Positions 45,706 to 55,365 of a stretch of DNA of 64,000 bases are shown piece by piece. The translations under genes and the position numbers were made by a program. The notes beneath the pieces were generated by a model that was given only the letters and a program-made list of their open reading frames with translations, did not search any database and had not been told where the DNA came from. The stretch comes from Vibrio cyclitrophicus (GTDB lineage Bacteria > Pseudomonadota > Gammaproteobacteria > Enterobacterales > Vibrionaceae), in contig NZ_AP025480.1 of the NCBI RefSeq assembly GCF_024347435.1, forward strand, positions 1,922,001-1,986,000, written 5' to 3'. The stretch's first letter is position 1. Every line of letters begins with the position of its first letter.

Positions 45706-46815
45706 CTAAATCTGAATCGAACAAACGCGGTTTTTGCCCGCTTTTTTCGCTAAATAAACGGACTCATCAGCTACTTTAATCAATTCATTCATTGTTTCGA
45801 ATTCTTGGGTCATTTCAGCCACACCGACACTAATGCTGCCAAGCCAAGCTTGCTCGCCGGTGTCGACCTGTAATTCAGACACTTTCTGTCGAGTGGTTTC
45901 TGCAATGTGCATGCCCCCTTTAAGATCGGTATCGGGGCAGATCACCAAGAACTCATCGCCCCCTAATCGACACACGATATCATCATTGCGAAATGTGTTT
46001 TTCAGTTCGTGTGCGAGGGTTTGTAACACCAAATCACCTGCATCGTGTCCGCAAGTGTCATTAATGCGCTTGAAATGGTCGGCATCAATCATAATGCACA
46101 CCAAAGGCATACCAAGTTCTTTGGACTCTTGCCAATGCACCGCTAACTGTTTAAAAGCACAGCGGCGGTTAGGCAAATTAGTGAGCGAGTCAGTTAAGGA
46201 GAGTTCTTCGAGCTTCTTGTTCGCTCGTTTTAGCTCTGCCGTACGTTCCTCGACTTTGTCTTCGAGTAGCTGGTTGAACCGTAACAACTCTTTATTACGT
46301 TCGGATACTTGCTCAAATAGGCCTTTAAGAGCAGCTAATAGAGGAATGGTTGAAGAATCGTTCTGTTTTCCTTCGGCTTCAAACGCTTGTTTAGGGGTCG
46401 CTCCTTCCTCTATTGCGGCCACTTGTCGAGCCATGTTTTGGTCAATACCGAGGATATGATACGCAAGCCAATGAATTAAGAAATCGAGTAGCTGCCGTGC
46501 AGACGCCTGATCTTCTTCTAAAATGAAAGCTTGCATGCTGTAGATATCTTGCATAAAAACACGATGCACTTTGATGTGTTCTTCGATGTGAGAGCGATAT
46601 AAATTACGAGCTCTCATCAAAGATTCTTCTTCTTTAAAGTGAAACTCGGCATAGCTCGTAAGATCGAGTAAAGCGATGCTAATATCTTCGATTGAGATAG
46701 TGTTTTCAGACAGCAAATTGCCATAGTGGTTGATAAAACCGACGAGGTATTGATGTTGTTCATCTACGACACCAATGCCTGTTTCGAAGTATCTATTCCA
46801 AGTAAATGAATTCAT
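45706..46815 (-). CDS. Bacteriohemerythrin-GGDEF diguanylate cyclase
   Basis: 369 aa. The hemerythrin domain (residues 1-130) has iron ligands in DEQHQYLV, EFHFKEEESLM and HIEEHIKVHRVF with a final HWLAYHI...D. A coiled coil (EDKVEERTAELKRANKKLEEL) leads to the GGDEF domain: DSLTNLPNRRC and the intact active GGDEF in RLGGDEFLVIC. No RxxD inhibition site was confirmed. It likely makes cyclic-di-GMP in response to oxygen or redox state. A TTG start six codons upstream is possible; AAGGGA precedes the ATG used. Confidence 0.92.
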   Translation of the reverse strand: MNSFTWNRYFETGIGVVDEQHQYLVGFINHYGNLLSENTISIEDISIALLDLTSYAEFHFKEEESLMRARNLYRSHIEEHIKVHRVFMQDIYSMQAFILEEDQASARQLLDFLIHWLAYHILGIDQNMARQVAAIEEGATPKQAFEAEGKQNDSSTIPLLAALKGLFEQVSERNKELLRFNQLLEDKVEERTAELKRANKKLEELSLTDSLTNLPNRRCAFKQLAVHWQESKELGMPLVCIMIDADHFKRINDTCGHDAGDLVLQTLAHELKNTFRNDDIVCRLGGDEFLVICPDTDLKGGMHIAETTRQKVSELQVDTGEQAWLGSISVGVAEMTQEFETMNELIKVADESVYLAKKAGKNRVCSIQI

Positions 46816-47060
46816 AAATCCCTTAACGCCCAAATCACACTTGTTTACCGGCAGTTACCAGTAGTCAAAAGCGTGCATATGTAGAGGTTATATATACATG
46901 TAAAATATAACCATACTACCTGTAGGCCTACCTGATTGCTCACTCCTTTTATAAAAAGACGACTTCGATCTCTACAAATATAAATTAACACTGGGTTTGG
47001 GGCGTTCAATTCAACAAGAACACCCCAATAAACCAACATTAACTTAACTTATTGAAAATA

Positions 47061-48293
47061 CTAAAAGTAATATTCCAACGCCATCTCAACAAAATCATCT
47101 TTGCGAGCGAAGAACAATAAGTCTTCTGGGGTTTCATTCTCAAACAACCACGCGTTCAACCGCCACTTGAGGTTGTTGTTGATACGACTTGAGGCTTCGA
47201 GCTTTGCACTGTAAACATCACTGTTATCTAGATCCTGAGTGATGCCCGTTAACACCTCGGTCCCGTCTTCATCATTTAAGGCGAAACGTGCCCCAAGGAA
47301 CACGTCGTTTTGACCGACACTCTGCGCATTGTTGCCTCGACTGTCGTACAAGTATTCAGCAATAAAACCGATATCCCAATACGACTCTAGCGGCCCAACC
47401 CATGTATACTCAAAGCCTGTTGCTACGCCTGTGTGGTTGTCGTAGCTGTCGCGATAAACGCTTTCAAGCTTCCATAACCAATCACCCATAATCCCCTGAA
47501 CATCAAGGCCGAAATGCTGCATTTGCGCGTAATAGGGCTTAAGATTATTACCTTCAACACGATAATAAGGGTCACGATTGGTACCGCCTAAGTAGCTTAA
47601 CCCGACATCCCAATCACCATACATTTGGCTATAGCGCAGTGCCACATCAACGTGCTTTTCTTCTCTTGATGATTCATACAGCGCATCGTCTGAAACGGGT
47701 ACGGGCGTTCTTAACCGACCGTCTCCCCCTGCAAAGGTACGCTCTCGAAAATACGGCAGTAACATGGCATCGATGGTTCCCCAGTCTTTAATCGACGTGA
47801 AGTGAACCATTGGCTGACCCAGTTTCGATTCGCCATCGACGGACTCAATCGCATCGGTTTGGTTTACCACGTCCACTAAGTGTGCTGATTCGGTCACACC
47901 CCAGAACACTTTGCCAACACCTGCGCGCAGTTCGTAGTCATCCCAGTAGGTAAGGAACAAAGCTTCACGAACGTCACCATGGGTTCGCTCATCGTCTTCG
48001 CTGTCTAAGCGATAAAATGGCGTGAAGGTAAAACTGCCATTGCCTTCTTGTTGCTCCCAGTAAAACTCCGGTTGTAACACCAGTGAGCTTTGTCCTTTGT
48101 TCTGCCCCTGTAAACCGTCGCTAAAGAATTGCCTGTGTTCAAGGTTAACTTGCCCTGCGAGTTCTGGGGTGACTTGCTCTACGAACTCAGAGCTAAAGCC
48201 TGCCGCCACACATGGCAACGACACCTGCATAAGCCCAACTGTCGCTGCCAAGGTTAAAGATAACTGCGTTCCTGTTAACAGAATCCTTTTCAT
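47061..48293 (-). CDS. Outer-membrane beta-barrel protein of an RND export operon
   Basis: 410 aa with signal peptide (ending CVAAGFSSE). Alternating amphipathic strands (FTFTPFYRLDSED, WDVGLSYLGGTNRDP, YWDIGFIAEYLYDS) ending in ALEYYF mark a transmembrane barrel; a DUF1302-like resemblance is possible. It is the last gene of a transcript with an MMPL/RND protein and a LolA-like protein. It probably receives or passes a hydrophobic cargo at the outer membrane. No characterised homologue recognised. Confidence 0.7.
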   Translation of the reverse strand: MKRILLTGTQLSLTLAATVGLMQVSLPCVAAGFSSEFVEQVTPELAGQVNLEHRQFFSDGLQGQNKGQSSLVLQPEFYWEQQEGNGSFTFTPFYRLDSEDDERTHGDVREALFLTYWDDYELRAGVGKVFWGVTESAHLVDVVNQTDAIESVDGESKLGQPMVHFTSIKDWGTIDAMLLPYFRERTFAGGDGRLRTPVPVSDDALYESSREEKHVDVALRYSQMYGDWDVGLSYLGGTNRDPYYRVEGNNLKPYYAQMQHFGLDVQGIMGDWLWKLESVYRDSYDNHTGVATGFEYTWVGPLESYWDIGFIAEYLYDSRGNNAQSVGQNDVFLGARFALNDEDGTEVLTGITQDLDNSDVYSAKLEASSRINNNLKWRLNAWLFENETPEDLLFFARKDDFVEMALEYYF

Positions 48294-48302
48294 ATTCTTG
48301 CC

Positions 48303-49109
48303 TTACTTTGCACGTTTAAGTGTATTTTTCTGAAAGTCCTTATCCTTAAGACCGGTCTGGAACGCTAAATCTGTCGTGGTTAATACAGTACTCTTGCCTG
48401 TTTGGTGGTTTTGCATCGACATGGTGTGCGCGCGCCAGTACTGGTTTAGGTATTGTTTGTAGTCTTGGAACGATAGAGTTTTCAGCAATGCGCCTTTACG
48501 GTCGTAAAACTCCACTTGAACTGGGCGGTAATATTGCTGGTCTAGCCATACTTTTTGCATGGTGTAACCAGAGTTTTTGTCGGTCGGAACTTGCTCTAAA
48601 ACAAAGGTATCAACACCTTCAATATTGGCGTCTTCGATGTAGTTGAAGGTGTACTTTTCTAACTCAAACGAACTTAGGTCTTCGTAAGCAAATTCACTGC
48701 CCATAAACGGGCCAGACTTGTTGCGAGAAGAGATACGCTTTACACGTTTCAATGCCGGCAGATACAACCATTGATCATCCGATTTGGTGATGTGTGAATG
48801 GTTTAAAAAAGCCGTGCCTTTTACGTCGCGGGGCTCATCAAATATGGTCAGTCCTTTATCGCCATCGTCGTCAACCTCTAGCGACTTCAATCGCATTAGA
48901 CGAGAGCTGCTTTCACCTTGTTTATTGCGAAGTAGCATTTCCATGGTCGCAACAGAATCGCCCCACCCCATATCAACGGCTTTACGTTGCTCGGCGATCT
49001 CTAGGCCTTTTTCAGGATCGGCTAACGCAGGGAAAGCCGAAAATGCGCCAATGGTTATCAATGACGCTATGAGTGTTTTCTTTGTCATAAAGTGTTTAAT
49101 AATTTTCAT
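48303..49109 (-). CDS. LolA-like outer-membrane lipoprotein-sorting protein
   Basis: 268 aa with signal peptide (cleavage near FPALADPE). The mature part has the unclosed barrel pattern seen in LolA/LolB relatives associated with RND pumps (SDDQWLYLPALKRVKRISSRNKSGPFMGSEFAYEDLSSF). Genes of this type next to MMPL/RND exporters are thought to ferry lipids. It lies 44 bp after the RND gene and 9 bp before the barrel gene. AAGGA precedes the ATG. Confidence 0.85.
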   Translation of the reverse strand: MKIIKHFMTKKTLIASLITIGAFSAFPALADPEKGLEIAEQRKAVDMGWGDSVATMEMLLRNKQGESSSRLMRLKSLEVDDDGDKGLTIFDEPRDVKGTAFLNHSHITKSDDQWLYLPALKRVKRISSRNKSGPFMGSEFAYEDLSSFELEKYTFNYIEDANIEGVDTFVLEQVPTDKNSGYTMQKVWLDQQYYRPVQVEFYDRKGALLKTLSFQDYKQYLNQYWRAHTMSMQNHQTGKSTVLTTTDLAFQTGLKDKDFQKNTLKRAK

Positions 49110-49153
49110 AAATTAATCCTTAAGTCAGCCCACCGCAGTAGGCTGACGTTTTC

Positions 49154-51607
49154 TTATTTGATTGAAGTCGACAGTTCAGCCGTCGTATTAGGTTGAGCTT
49201 TAACAGACGATTTTGATTCGTATTGGGATTGGTCTGAGTAATGGGTCTGTTTGTCGAAGATCATCAGCAGGCTTGGTAGCAAAATGAAGTCGACCACCAA
49301 CGCAATGAAAATCACAATCGCACTGAGTAAGCCCATATCGGAATTGAGTCTGAAGCTCGACATTGCCAATACAGAGAAACCGGCCACTAGCACAACAGTG
49401 GTGATCCACAAAGCGCGACCTACGGTGTGGAAGGCGTAACGAACCGCTTCCTCCGCTGATTGCCCTTCCATTCTTGCGCGTTGGTATTTACTCAAGAAGT
49501 GAACCGCATCATCGACGACGATACCCAAAGTAAGGGTGACCACGACCGACAATCCAAGGTTGATCTCACCAGAGATAAGCGCCCATAAACCAAAGCCAAT
49601 AATCGCAGGCGCAATGTTGGGCACTAGGCTTATCATGCCTAAGCGAACCGATCGCAATGCGAAGATCATCAAACCAGAGATAAGCACTAAGGTGATTGGC
49701 AGAGTCGATAGCATGCTCGCCATGTTGGTTTCACCAATGTGAGCAAACATCAATGATGGGCTCGACGCGACCACTTCATACTGAGGTGCATTGGCGGCAA
49801 ACCATGAGTAGATACGCTCTTCGAGTTCAACCAATTCCACACTGCCGAGGTTATCAACCGTCAGTACCATTTTGATCGATGATTTATCAACGTTGATTTG
49901 GTTATTCAAATCCAAACCATAAGGTAGAGACATCTCGTAAAGCAGTAGATATTGCGCGGCTAACTCTCGGTTAAGTGGCAGTTGGTAATAACGGTCATCA
50001 TCACCATGCATGTTCTTATTCAGACGCATGTAAACATCAGAAAGCGTAGCAACATGGTCGGTTTCTGGTTGAACACGTAGCCAATCGGTAAAATCACCAA
50101 TCGCTTGTAAGAACAAGGGGTCAGCAATCGCTTGAGACTCGTTAGTTTTGACCGCAATACTGATGGTCGTCATACCGCTTACAGTCTGTTCCATGAAGTC
50201 GGCTGCTTGTCTGAATTCGCTTGAGGTATCGAAATACTTCACCGATTCATCATTCACTTTGTTCAGTGGAATTAATGCCGCGGCGCCGACGATAACTAGA
50301 GTAGAAATAGGCAATAACGCTTTGCGATTAGTTACCACAAAGTCACCGAGCTTATCCATGAAGGTCACTTTACTTTGTGCCACTTCATTCGTTGGTAAAG
50401 TCTTAACTGGTAGCAGTTTTAATAGCGCAGGTAGCATAGTCACGGATAGGAAACATGCGATGATCACGCCCAATGCCGATAAGTTACCGAAGTCTCGTAA
50501 TACGGGGGAGTCCGACATGTTCATCATCAAGAAACCAATCGCGGTGGTCACTGAGGTAATCAAAATCGGCATCGCATTAAGCTTGATGCTGTATTGAATA
50601 GCTTGTGCTTTTTCCATGCCACGCTGCATGGCTTGTCTCATGGTCACAATCACATGAACACAATCGGCCACCGCTAGGGTCAGTACCAAAGTTGGGACGT
50701 TAACCGTTGCGGTGCTGAGGAACATCCCTGCCCAGCCAGACAACCCCATGGTCGCGACAATCGAAGAGATAATCACAACTAAGGTCGCCACCACGCTAAA
50801 GAATGAGCGCAGCATAAAGGTCAGGAATACCAACACCACCAATAGCATTAATGGCACCAGTGTTGAGCTGTCTTCTTGAGCCGACATCATGAAAGCATTG
50901 TTCATAGCAATGATGCCCGCTTTATGGAATTCGACGTTAGGATAGTCCGCTTGATACTTGGCGATCATAGTGTTGATTGCTGCTATGACTTCTTGCACTT
51001 CCGCGGTTTTATCTACTTCAGGTAATTGCACGGTCACGTTAACAATGGTCACATCACCAGAAGCCGACACCAACGCATTCTTAAGCAGAGGTTCGTTTAG
51101 CGCGATCTGTTTCACTTTGGCGATTCGCTCGGGCGTATGTTCGTATTCTTCATACAGCAGATCTTCCACCAATAAGTCGTCTTCAACAGCTTCGGTGTGC
51201 TGATAATTGGCCAAAGAATCGACACGGCTTGAGTACGGGATCTGCCACGCATCAACGGTGAGATTTTGAATTAAGGTCAGGGTTTCTGGGGTGAAGACGT
51301 TGCCGCCATCAGGTGCGACAACAATCGCGAGATTGTCGGTTTTCGCAAAGGTAGTTTGGATTTCATCGAACGCCATCAACTGTTTGTTGTTGCCTTCGAA
51401 GAAGATGTTGTAATCCCCTCTAAAGTAGAGGTTCTTCGCCCCTAATGCAGAGAGCATGATGATTGAAAAAACCACCAGCAGAACGATAAACGAACGCTTG
51501 GTCGGTATTGAGTGCCAACGGTTATTGAGATCCCCGTTTACGCTATCGATATTACGGTTATCTCGATTTTGGTGATCGAAAGCGGGCTTTTGGCTGTCAT
51601 GTTCCAT
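49154..51607 (-). CDS. MMPL/RND-family lipid-type exporter
   Basis: 817 aa. Two halves each begin with a transmembrane helix, a large periplasmic loop and five helices, as in MMPL/HpnN proteins. SFFSVVATLVVIISSIVATMGLSGWAGM and TLVLTLAVADCVHVIVTMRQAM contain the Asp used for proton coupling; the second half repeats VTLTLGIVVDDAVHFLSKY. A start four codons upstream is possible; TGGAGA precedes the ATG used. Operators for the TetR regulator lie immediately upstream. Confidence 0.9.
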   Translation of the reverse strand: MEHDSQKPAFDHQNRDNRNIDSVNGDLNNRWHSIPTKRSFIVLLVVFSIIMLSALGAKNLYFRGDYNIFFEGNNKQLMAFDEIQTTFAKTDNLAIVVAPDGGNVFTPETLTLIQNLTVDAWQIPYSSRVDSLANYQHTEAVEDDLLVEDLLYEEYEHTPERIAKVKQIALNEPLLKNALVSASGDVTIVNVTVQLPEVDKTAEVQEVIAAINTMIAKYQADYPNVEFHKAGIIAMNNAFMMSAQEDSSTLVPLMLLVVLVFLTFMLRSFFSVVATLVVIISSIVATMGLSGWAGMFLSTATVNVPTLVLTLAVADCVHVIVTMRQAMQRGMEKAQAIQYSIKLNAMPILITSVTTAIGFLMMNMSDSPVLRDFGNLSALGVIIACFLSVTMLPALLKLLPVKTLPTNEVAQSKVTFMDKLGDFVVTNRKALLPISTLVIVGAAALIPLNKVNDESVKYFDTSSEFRQAADFMEQTVSGMTTISIAVKTNESQAIADPLFLQAIGDFTDWLRVQPETDHVATLSDVYMRLNKNMHGDDDRYYQLPLNRELAAQYLLLYEMSLPYGLDLNNQINVDKSSIKMVLTVDNLGSVELVELEERIYSWFAANAPQYEVVASSPSLMFAHIGETNMASMLSTLPITLVLISGLMIFALRSVRLGMISLVPNIAPAIIGFGLWALISGEINLGLSVVVTLTLGIVVDDAVHFLSKYQRARMEGQSAEEAVRYAFHTVGRALWITTVVLVAGFSVLAMSSFRLNSDMGLLSAIVIFIALVVDFILLPSLLMIFDKQTHYSDQSQYESKSSVKAQPNTTAELSTSIK

Positions 51608-51622
51608 CACAGTCTCCATTTG

Positions 51623-51635
51623 TGACGATTCGTCA
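51623..51635. promoter_or_regulatory. TetR-type operator at the RND start
   Basis: TGACGATTCGTCA, a perfect palindrome with one-base centre, only 16 bp before the exporter's ATG. It is the strict form of the motif found again at 51735 and, with changes, at 52689 and 52706. Confidence 0.75.
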
Positions 51636-51734
51636 TAGTTGTGTCATAAAAAGCCAGCCGAAGCTGACAAAAGACACAATTCTTGGTCATACACTCAAGA
51701 AAACCTAAACCACATTAGGCTAAACTTAAGTTTG

Positions 51735-51747
51735 TGACGAATCGTCA
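51735..51747. promoter_or_regulatory. Second TetR-type operator
   Basis: TGACGAATCGTCA, a perfect palindrome, in the 170-bp space between the tetR stop and the exporter start, probably near the exporter promoter. Confidence 0.75.
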
Positions 51748-51790
51748 TAAATGGTTATTAATAAACCCACATAAGTGGGCTTAATAGAAG

Positions 51791-52576
51791 CTATCGACCT
51801 ACTGATTCTAAGTAAGCGATCTCTTCACTGAACAGTTCTTGTTCTACACGACGCCAGGTTTTACGGTAGTCCCAATCGGTAGAAAGGGGCTGCCAGTTCA
51901 GGCCGTCGAGCAGCATATTCGCGTTATGTAATACTGAATACGGGTCTTGTAACCGCTTAATACAATGACTGTTTGATGCGTTCTGTGACAAGGCATTTGA
52001 ACCAAATGCGATTGACCAGTTTGCAAACACGATGGCATCTGAACCCACACCAGAAGAGAACTTTAGGTCACCCACTTCTACTGCTTGGTTAACCATTGAA
52101 TCGGCTTGTTCAATCACCAATTCTTCGAGTTCGTTCATCTCGGTTACACGTGCACTAGACGCTTTCTCTAGTACCCACGGGCTTTTTGCCATGATCGCAC
52201 AAGTTGACAGTACCGGCTCCATGCGCGCATAGATTCGATAAGCAACGTGCAGTGCGACGATCTTTTCGCGTGTGTTACCTTCAAACTCTCCAGAACGAGT
52301 AAACATCAGTGCCTCGGCCTTTAAAGAATGAATACACAACGCTAAAACCACGTCTTCTTTGCTACAAAAGTGATTATATATCGTACCTTTCGAATAAGAG
52401 CTCGCTGCCGTTAGCTTATCCATCGTGAGGTTTCCGAACCCTTGCTCTCGAACCAGATCTTTCGCTAACAACATCAATTCTACTTCTCGGTCTGCAATAG
52501 ACTGCTGCTTTTTAGACAAGCCGCCTTTACAACCAAAGATACTTTGCTTATCGCCTTTACAACCAAAGCCAAACAT
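51791..52576 (-). CDS. TetR-family regulator of the RND operon
   Basis: 261 aa. The HTH reads VREQGFGNLTMDKLTAASSYSKGTIYNHFCSKEDVV, standard TetR. The first 20 residues contain the doubled segment FGCKGDKQSIFGCKGG, an unusual cysteine-bearing extension produced by a short direct repeat in the DNA. Copies of a TGACGAWTCGTCA palindrome lie upstream of this gene and of the exporter, so autorepression and exporter control are likely. The ligand is unknown, perhaps the exported lipid. Confidence 0.9.
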   Translation of the reverse strand: MFGFGCKGDKQSIFGCKGGLSKKQQSIADREVELMLLAKDLVREQGFGNLTMDKLTAASSYSKGTIYNHFCSKEDVVLALCIHSLKAEALMFTRSGEFEGNTREKIVALHVAYRIYARMEPVLSTCAIMAKSPWVLEKASSARVTEMNELEELVIEQADSMVNQAVEVGDLKFSSGVGSDAIVFANWSIAFGSNALSQNASNSHCIKRLQDPYSVLHNANMLLDGLNWQPLSTDWDYRKTWRRVEQELFSEEIAYLESVGR

Positions 52577-53071
52577 AATTTCTCAGTCCGTATTTTCGCT
52601 TAGCTATCACCTAAGCTGAGTCAGTATTTAAAACACTCCTGTTTAATATATTAACACGAATAGCAAATTCATGTACTTAACCATTTTGTGACGCTTCGTC
52701 ATTTCTGACTTATCGTCATAATAGCGCAAATATTGATCATATCAAGGTGTTTTATAAATTAAATACACTTTATGTATGGAAGGGTAAGTAAACGGGCGAG
52801 TAAGTGAGAGAACGGTCAATGAATATCAATAAAAACGAGCTGTTTTTGACGAACCGAATACCAAAGTAAATTGGCCATTCTTAGCCGAAAAAGAGTGCTA
52901 GCACTTTAAATCGTTATCGATATTTGCTTAGTGAATCCAGGCATAACCCACGAGAATGAATGAGTGTAGGCTTACTTTTTGGGGCAGACCTCTCCTTATG
53001 GTCAATATTTGGCTTACTAATGTCGTTTTCTGTTAAGTTGCTATAAATTCGGTAAGGGGTGACTTACAATA
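52577..53071. other. Divergent promoter region of tetR and the DnaT-like gene
   Basis: 495 bp without genes. The left part contains the two tetR operator copies; the right part has GTAAGGGGTG about 10 bp before a GTG start. No hairpin terminators or repeats beyond these were seen. Confidence 0.55.
52689..52718. promoter_or_regulatory. Tandem TetR operator copies before tetR
   Basis: TGACGCTTCGTCA (52689-52701, one position off the palindrome) is followed by TGACTTATCGTCA (52706-52718, two off). They lie about 115-140 bp before the tetR start and fit autoregulation. Confidence 0.65.
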
Positions 53072-53884
53072 GTGACAACGACTTACCTTTTTGAGAACAC
53101 GATATTGAGCGCCAAATATTCTTATTTAGCTTGGCAAGTGAATACTTCTAGCCCAGCAGAAAAACTGGTTTTATTGATGCTTGCAGATGGTGCTGATGAG
53201 TTCGGTTTCACCAATGTGTGCCTACAATCAGCAAGTCAACTTTGTGCTCTCTCGACGTTTGGTTTAGCCGATTGCCTTAAGTGTCTAGTCGACCAAGGTT
53301 TCCTCGATAAAGTAAAAGTAGATTATCGAGACAAGAAAGAGATACACGTGTTCAAAATGCTCATTGAGCAAGAGCAAGCTGCGGTTCAAGTTGAAACTCA
53401 ACCGGTCAATAGTATTCCGGTTTACTCTACTGCACCTGCACCTGCACCTGCACCTGCACCCAAGTTTCAGCCTGCTCCGGCACCAATGCAAAACACGCAA
53501 TATGCTCCTCGCCCACAAGGCCGAGGCTCAATGAACAGCAACACCGTTTCTACTCATGATCTCAACGAAGAAGAGATCCCATCATGGGCAGAACGTGCGT
53601 TTAAATTCTCCGGCTTGGCCGGTGACCATAGTTTAGTATGGAAGAAATTTGTCCTTTGGTATAAAGCCAAAGCTAATGAATTAATGCCACTATCTCGGAT
53701 TGAATCCAAGCTGCAGTACTGGCTAGTTAACGAGAAGCAAAATGAAAGACAACAACAGCAGAAGACCGCTCAATATTCAGGAAATGCAGGACAAGCTCAA
53801 GGAAATGGGTATAGACAAAAGCTTAGCCCATCTGAACGCTTCAGGCAGCAGCTCATTCAAAAAGGCAAAAAGCCAACCTTCTGA
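53072..53884 (+). CDS. DnaT-like primosomal/helix-turn-helix protein
   Basis: 270 aa. An N-terminal winged-helix (LSAKYSYLAWQVNTSSPAEKLVLLMLADGAD) is joined by a Pro/Ala/Gln linker to a DnaT-type DNA-binding domain (EIPSWAERAFKFSGLAGDHSLVWKKFVLWYKAKA). The linker includes five TGCACC units coding Ala-Pro repeats. In E. coli DnaT helps load the replicative helicase at restart. The start is GTG. The next gene begins 143 bp before this one ends. Confidence 0.75.
   Translation: MTTTYLFENTILSAKYSYLAWQVNTSSPAEKLVLLMLADGADEFGFTNVCLQSASQLCALSTFGLADCLKCLVDQGFLDKVKVDYRDKKEIHVFKMLIEQEQAAVQVETQPVNSIPVYSTAPAPAPAPAPKFQPAPAPMQNTQYAPRPQGRGSMNSNTVSTHDLNEEEIPSWAERAFKFSGLAGDHSLVWKKFVLWYKAKANELMPLSRIESKLQYWLVNEKQNERQQQQKTAQYSGNAGQAQGNGYRQKLSPSERFRQQLIQKGKKPTF
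53431..53460 (+). repeat. Hexanucleotide repeat encoding Ala-Pro
   Basis: TGCACC is repeated five times, giving the APAPAPAPAP linker in the DnaT-like protein. Unit number may vary between strains without frame change. Confidence 0.9.
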
Positions 53885-54572
53885 GCCTGTTGTATCTGAC
53901 GTTCCTGCACGATCTGAAATAATTGAAGCAAAAAGCACTGAAGTTAATGTAGCGACACCTAACGCTACCGACGCAGGCTCGTCTCAAAAAGTGCCTGTTG
54001 TCGATCAAGATCCGGCAGAGTTAGAGCTGACTGATTGGTGTATCCATGTGTTTGGTTCTTTCTTAAGCGTGTACGAAACACAATGGGAATACCAATACGG
54101 TAGCGAGCCGAGCGGTAAGTTTATTGAATTTGCTAACTCAGTCGATTCAGACGGCCTTAACCGCGTGCTAATGCACTGTCATGAACGTATTCAACTTGGC
54201 AACAGTTGGCCGCCGCAAATGGGTGAGCTTTGGATCCTGAAAGATTCTTTGACTGAAGAAGAGTTGTTGGATAGCCGTATTCGAGTGTTGTCACGCTCTG
54301 CAGATAATAAGATTGAGCAATGGTTAATCCAGAATAAACTGTACGATTTAAAGCGTACGGCTGAAAACAAACTCGATGGCCTGTTCAAGAAGTATTACTT
54401 GGAAGCGAAACGTTTAGATGAGAAAGGCATGCTTGAAACTGAGTTACCAGAATTCCTTCTTGCCGCTAACTCTGTAAAGAACCTGAACGATTTAAAACGT
54501 GAAGAGTACGAAAGTAAACACGGTAAAGCGATTAACCCAAGAATTCAGCGTATTCTGAACAGTAAAAAATAA
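53742..54572 (+). CDS. Phage P/DnaC-like helicase-loader type protein
   Basis: 276 aa. A disordered N-terminal 85 residues lead to a helical domain (ELTDWCIHVFGSFLSVYETQWEYQYG, GNSWPPQMGELW, then a long charged helical tail), with resemblance to phage replication protein P. The gene overlaps the DnaT-like gene by 143 bp in another frame; inner ATGs at 53784 (CAGGAA ahead) or 53805 (AAGGAA ahead) would shorten the overlap but not remove it. It probably works with the DnaT-like protein in replication restart. Family assignment is tentative. Confidence 0.6.
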   Translation: MKDNNSRRPLNIQEMQDKLKEMGIDKSLAHLNASGSSSFKKAKSQPSEPVVSDVPARSEIIEAKSTEVNVATPNATDAGSSQKVPVVDQDPAELELTDWCIHVFGSFLSVYETQWEYQYGSEPSGKFIEFANSVDSDGLNRVLMHCHERIQLGNSWPPQMGELWILKDSLTEEELLDSRIRVLSRSADNKIEQWLIQNKLYDLKRTAENKLDGLFKKYYLEAKRLDEKGMLETELPEFLLAANSVKNLNDLKREEYESKHGKAINPRIQRILNSKK

Positions 54573-54633
54573 CCATCCGCTTGCTATCTGTTATAAGAAA
54601 ACAGAGTAGCGATTACACGGTTAACAGATACAA

Positions 54634-54662
54634 AAATGCCAGCTATCAAGCTGGCATTTTTT
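54634..54662. terminator. Bidirectional terminator
   Basis: AAAAATGCCAGC-TATCAA-GCTGGCATTTTTT, perfect stem with A/T runs both sides, between the replication pair and the convergent small barrel gene. Confidence 0.95.
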
Positions 54663-54727
54663 ACGAATTCTTACGAACTCTACAAATATCCGTGACCAAC
54701 GGTACGTCCGTCACTGACTGCAAGTAA

Positions 54728-55222
54728 TTACAGTAGGTGGATAGTTGCGTTTAGCGTGAATACGCCAGAGTCGTCATCTTTCATTTTGAAGTTTTGGTAG
54801 CTAGCGCCTACAGATAGTGGACCAAAGATGAAGTATTCAGCGCCTACACCGTACATGATATCAACATCGTCTTGCTTGAAGCCATCAGCTTTAAGCTCGT
54901 AAGAGTGAAGACCACCCTTCGCGTATACGTGAAGAGGACCAAAATCGATGCTTGGTTTAATCGCTAGGTAAGTAGTGCTTGCGTCTAAATTCTTAAGATC
55001 GCGGTTGCCGTAATTAACGCTGCCGAAAGAACCAAGATCCCAATAACCCGCTTCAACGCCGATTAATGGAAGAATACCAGTACCTACGTGGATACCCATC
55101 GCTGTCTCTTCTTTATTGCCTAATGAGTTTTGACCACCCATTACACCACCGTACAACCAAGAATCAGCCATTGCTGTTGAAGATGCACCTAGTAGTGCTA
55201 ATGCCAATAACGTTTTTTTCAT
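54728..55222 (-). CDS. Small outer-membrane beta-barrel (YfaZ-like)
   Basis: 164 aa with signal peptide (ending STAMADSW). Eight likely strands, e.g. MGIHVGTGILPLIGVEAGYWD, LAIKPSIDFGPLHVYAKGGLHSYEL, IMYGVGAEYFIFGPLSVGASYQNF, end in LNATIHLL. It resembles the YfaZ/OmpW-size porin-like family. Role unknown. Single gene, terminated by the shared hairpin. Confidence 0.8.
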   Translation of the reverse strand: MKKTLLALALLGASSTAMADSWLYGGVMGGQNSLGNKEETAMGIHVGTGILPLIGVEAGYWDLGSFGSVNYGNRDLKNLDASTTYLAIKPSIDFGPLHVYAKGGLHSYELKADGFKQDDVDIMYGVGAEYFIFGPLSVGASYQNFKMKDDDSGVFTLNATIHLL

Positions 55223-55365
55223 ATTCGACCTTTTTCGTCCTAGTGGCAGGCCTTGAGTGGTAATAAATTGCCACCAAGTCGCCCTGTATGTAATAACTAT
55301 TCAATTAGTAATGCAATAAGCAAGATTTATACCCAAACCTTGCTATTGCGTCTAGCTTTATTCCT

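Noticed and set aside
46845..47039. 64-codon minus-strand frame before the GGDEF gene
   Set aside because: No ribosome site and an unlikely residue composition; most likely chance.
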